This document shows, one piece after another, positions 62,400-64,000 of a stretch of 64,000 bases of DNA. A program made the translations under genes and the position numbers. Under the pieces are notes generated by a model that was given only the letters and a program-made list of their open reading frames with translations, made no database searches and had not been told where the DNA came from. Where the stretch lies: assembly GCA_008933995.1 (NCBI GenBank), contig WARS01000007.1:5268923-5332922 (forward strand). The letters run 5' to 3'. This DNA comes from Datnioides undecimradiatus. Its lineage: Eukaryota; Chordata; Actinopteri; Lobotiformes; Datnioididae. The stretch's first letter is position 1; each line of letters begins with the position of its first letter.

Positions 62400-62850
62400 G
62401 CGACCAGCTTGGTGACATCCCGGGCAAAATGTTCTTTTTGTTTTGCATCAAGTCCAGTCGAATTATATAGCCCCAAATCAAAATTTGCCTCCTCATACAT
62501 CCTTGGCAATTCTTCTGCTGTGTTACATTTCCACATCTTCTATGACCTGTGTTTTTTATTGTTATTATTATTGTGCTTGATTTGTTAGCTGTATTTTTCG
62601 CACTCTGTGTCTCTATGGGTGTGTCCCCTTGTACTTATTACATCTTAATTCTCTGACTGCCTTTAATTTCAGCTCCTACACAGTATTGGCTGCTGCTTCG
62701 TAACTTCCTCGCCATAGCACACTCTGTCTATAGTTTGGACTAATGTATGTTCAGGATCTAACTGCAATTACTCAGCTAGTTTTGCAACTCGTAGGCCTTC
62801 AACAATCCTGTCTTTGATCAATTCTTCTCTTAGATCTCCAAATGTACAAT
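62400..62850 (-). pseudogene. gypsy gag C-terminal fragment
   Basis: Minus-strand FGDLREELIKDRIVEGLRVA (62785-62843), then LQLDPEHTLVQTIDRVCYGE, fits the gag block 'xxxxxLIRDRIVxGIxxxxLRExLLxxxxLTLxKAxxICxxxE'. Nearer the protease (62400-62460) KEHFARDVT resembles the end of the zinc-knuckle linker ('CGKxNHFAxxC'), with the knuckle cysteines lost. Multiple stops lie between the two. Confidence 0.75.
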
Positions 62851-63483
62851 ACTCAGCAATTAAGGCTTAGGACAGGACTAATAAATGCTTCAGCACTGTT
62901 TAACTGTGCACAATCAAAAGTAATGATACGTTTGCTCTCAGTGTTTTTCAAAAGCCTGTTTCATATCTTGATTTTTGCGATCATCATTTAAAGGTAGGGC
63001 TTTCAATATGTCCACAACTTCATCACATGTAGGTACATTTATGTCAAATTGTTGTAGTATTCCATTTATCCAGTCTTAATACTCTGAAGCAATTGAAATA
63101 TCTTTGGTTATCAATTTGCATTAATAAAATTAAACTTGCCCTCTCCAAAACCAGTAGTTTGCACTACCATTAGTTGCAGCTCATAGGCCTTTTAGTCAGT
63201 GGTTTCTGGCTAAACTTTCCTTGTTATCTGTTCCCTGTTATGACACCGAATGTCTTTTGCATGTTTAGCTTAGCTTCTGCTACCAAGCTAATGCATTACT
63301 GTTTGTTGAATTCGATATACCATTCCAAAGTGGATAGCTGAGAGATGTTATATCACCATCTCCTGTATTACTTTTTTCACTGCTAATTAAAAACAGTGTA
63401 CCTGATGATATAATTTATTTAGTTTACACTCTCTATATACTCTTCAGAGAACAGTGACTCCCACAATAATGACTTATATTAGT
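62851..63483. other. noncoding interval, possibly eroded gag/LTR of the gypsy relic
   Basis: Minus-strand scraps at 62900-63150 (for example FEKH near 62955) are compatible with upstream gag but too decayed to claim. No LTR end or primer-binding site seen. Confidence 0.35.
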
Positions 63484-63650
63484 AAGCCTCTCATCCATCC
63501 ATCCATCCATCAGCAACACCCGCTCCTTCACGGGTCGCAGGGAGCCAATCTGAGCTGACAGTGGGTGAAAGGCGGAGTAGAACCTGGACAAGTCACCAGT
63601 CAGTGAGAGAGCTGATTACACAGAGAGGGACAGCATTTCACACCTACAGA
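63484..63650 (-). repeat. teleost LINE-tail-like repeat ending in (GGAT)n
   Basis: Plus-strand text runs (ATCC)n, then 'agcaacacccgctccttcac', 'gggtcgcagggagccaat', 'ctgagctgacagtgggtg', 'aaaggcggagtagaacctgg', 'acaagtcaccagtcagtgag', and 'cagagagggacagcatttca' followed by 'cacc'. This matches the abundant fish repeat '...gggtcgcggggagccaatcccagctgacagtgggcgaaaggcggggtacaccctggacaggtcgccagtc...'. On the minus strand it ends in GGAT/GATG tandem units like a LINE 3' tail. LINE clade unresolved. Confidence 0.8.
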
Positions 63651-63660
63651 TAATTATAAT

Positions 63661-63700
63661 ACTTTCTTTTATAAAATCCTACTTTCTTTTATAAAATCCC
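63661..63700. repeat. 20-bp tandem duplication
   Basis: ACTTTCTTTTATAAAATCCT is followed immediately by the same 20-mer with one change at the last base; a third, partial unit (ACTTCCTTTC) follows. Confidence 0.95.
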
Positions 63701-64000
63701 ACTTCCTTTCAGCTCCTTATTGAATAGTGCAGAGTAAACATGTTGCACAGCAGAGCTACACTGTGGTCTGCGTGTTTTCTCTTTATCATGAAGGCAGTAA
63801 AAATGCCTTATGGATGCTATGGGCGCATAGATATAGATGTTTATTGAGTTCCCAGAGGCACAGAAGGGATTAATCACAGACGCTATCTTTGTGTTTTTTA
63901 AAACAGACTGTCATGGCTGACAACAATAACACTTATATCACTGACAATGTTATGGACATCATGTGGCTAATATATGTTATGGGGTTTAAAGTAAGTAAAG

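Larger units (their letters stand above)
61425..62850 (-). mobile_element. degenerate Ty3/gypsy retrotransposon, internally deleted
   Basis: Reading the minus strand, pieces of gag, protease, reverse transcriptase and integrase occur in canonical order within about 1.4 kb, whereas an intact gypsy internal region is about 4-5 kb. Every piece carries stops or frameshifts, and RNase H and most of RT and integrase are missing. It is therefore a dead, condensed fossil. LTRs were not found; the gag side may extend to about 63180. An unrelated fish repeat sits between RT and integrase (61785-61870). The solo LTR at 43840-44227 cannot be linked to it without alignment. Confidence 0.85.

Noticed and set aside
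63100..63122. miR-9-like string ('atctttggttatcaa')
   Set aside because: Only the first part matches; the rest diverges and no hairpin arm is present.
1..64000. CRISPR arrays, operons, phage or plasmid features
   Set aside because: No spaced direct repeats, no clustered long frames and no ribosome-binding-site pattern; the sequence is vertebrate-like throughout.

Overview
The window looks like a vertebrate nuclear genome, most likely a percomorph (spiny-rayed) teleost fish. It is AT-rich and has CA, TATC and TC microsatellites. No start-to-stop frame exceeds 151 codons. It carries eroded copies of repeats I recognise from that group: L2/Rex-type LINE 3' ends, a solo LTR, a gypsy pol relic, hAT- and mariner-like debris, and several unnamed fish interspersed repeats. 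There are no operons, ribosome-binding sites, CRISPR arrays, rRNA or tRNA genes that I can support. I recognise no known protein-coding gene. The window reads as a gene desert, a very large intron, or a mixture of the two.

Layout. 1-3.6 kb is unremarkable noncoding DNA. 3.65-4.6 kb is a fish repeat split by a ~720-bp insertion that holds a perfect 17-bp hairpin. 4.6-13 kb is noncoding apart from a palindromic PAR-bZIP-type site near 6.09 kb. 13.2 kb has a mariner-like transposase scrap and 14.07-14.51 kb a terminal-inverted-repeat element. 18.35-18.65 kb has a possible two-exon reading frame. 19-25 kb holds a few weak exon-like segments. 26.0-26.5 kb is the C-terminal end of a LINE reverse-transcriptase ORF. 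27-35 kb is noncoding with microsatellites, two weak exon candidates and a conserved-element-like stretch. 36.1 and 47.0 kb are fish interspersed repeats, 38.9-39.4 kb an hAT-like non-autonomous element, 40.5 kb an L2-like tail, and 43.84-44.23 kb a solo LTR with a near-perfect 5-bp target duplication. 52-60 kb holds the best exon candidates. 61.4-62.9 kb, and perhaps on to 63.2 kb, is a condensed antisense Ty3/gypsy relic (gag, protease, RT and integrase scraps) with another repeat lodged in it. 63.5-63.7 kb is a LINE-tail-like repeat and a short tandem duplication.

How the parts relate. Most of what can be named is retroposed or transposed debris, and several of the longer open frames are explained by it. 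Separately, a few short segments have good splice signals on both sides and one open frame (42131-42192, 52857-52986, 54911-55077, 59920-59957). The first two are phase-compatible with each other. They may be exons of an unrecognised plus-strand gene or lncRNA, or chance. Only transcript or cross-species alignment data can decide. I see no convincing new biological system. Repeat-family identifications rest on memory of fish consensus sequences and were not checked by any search.
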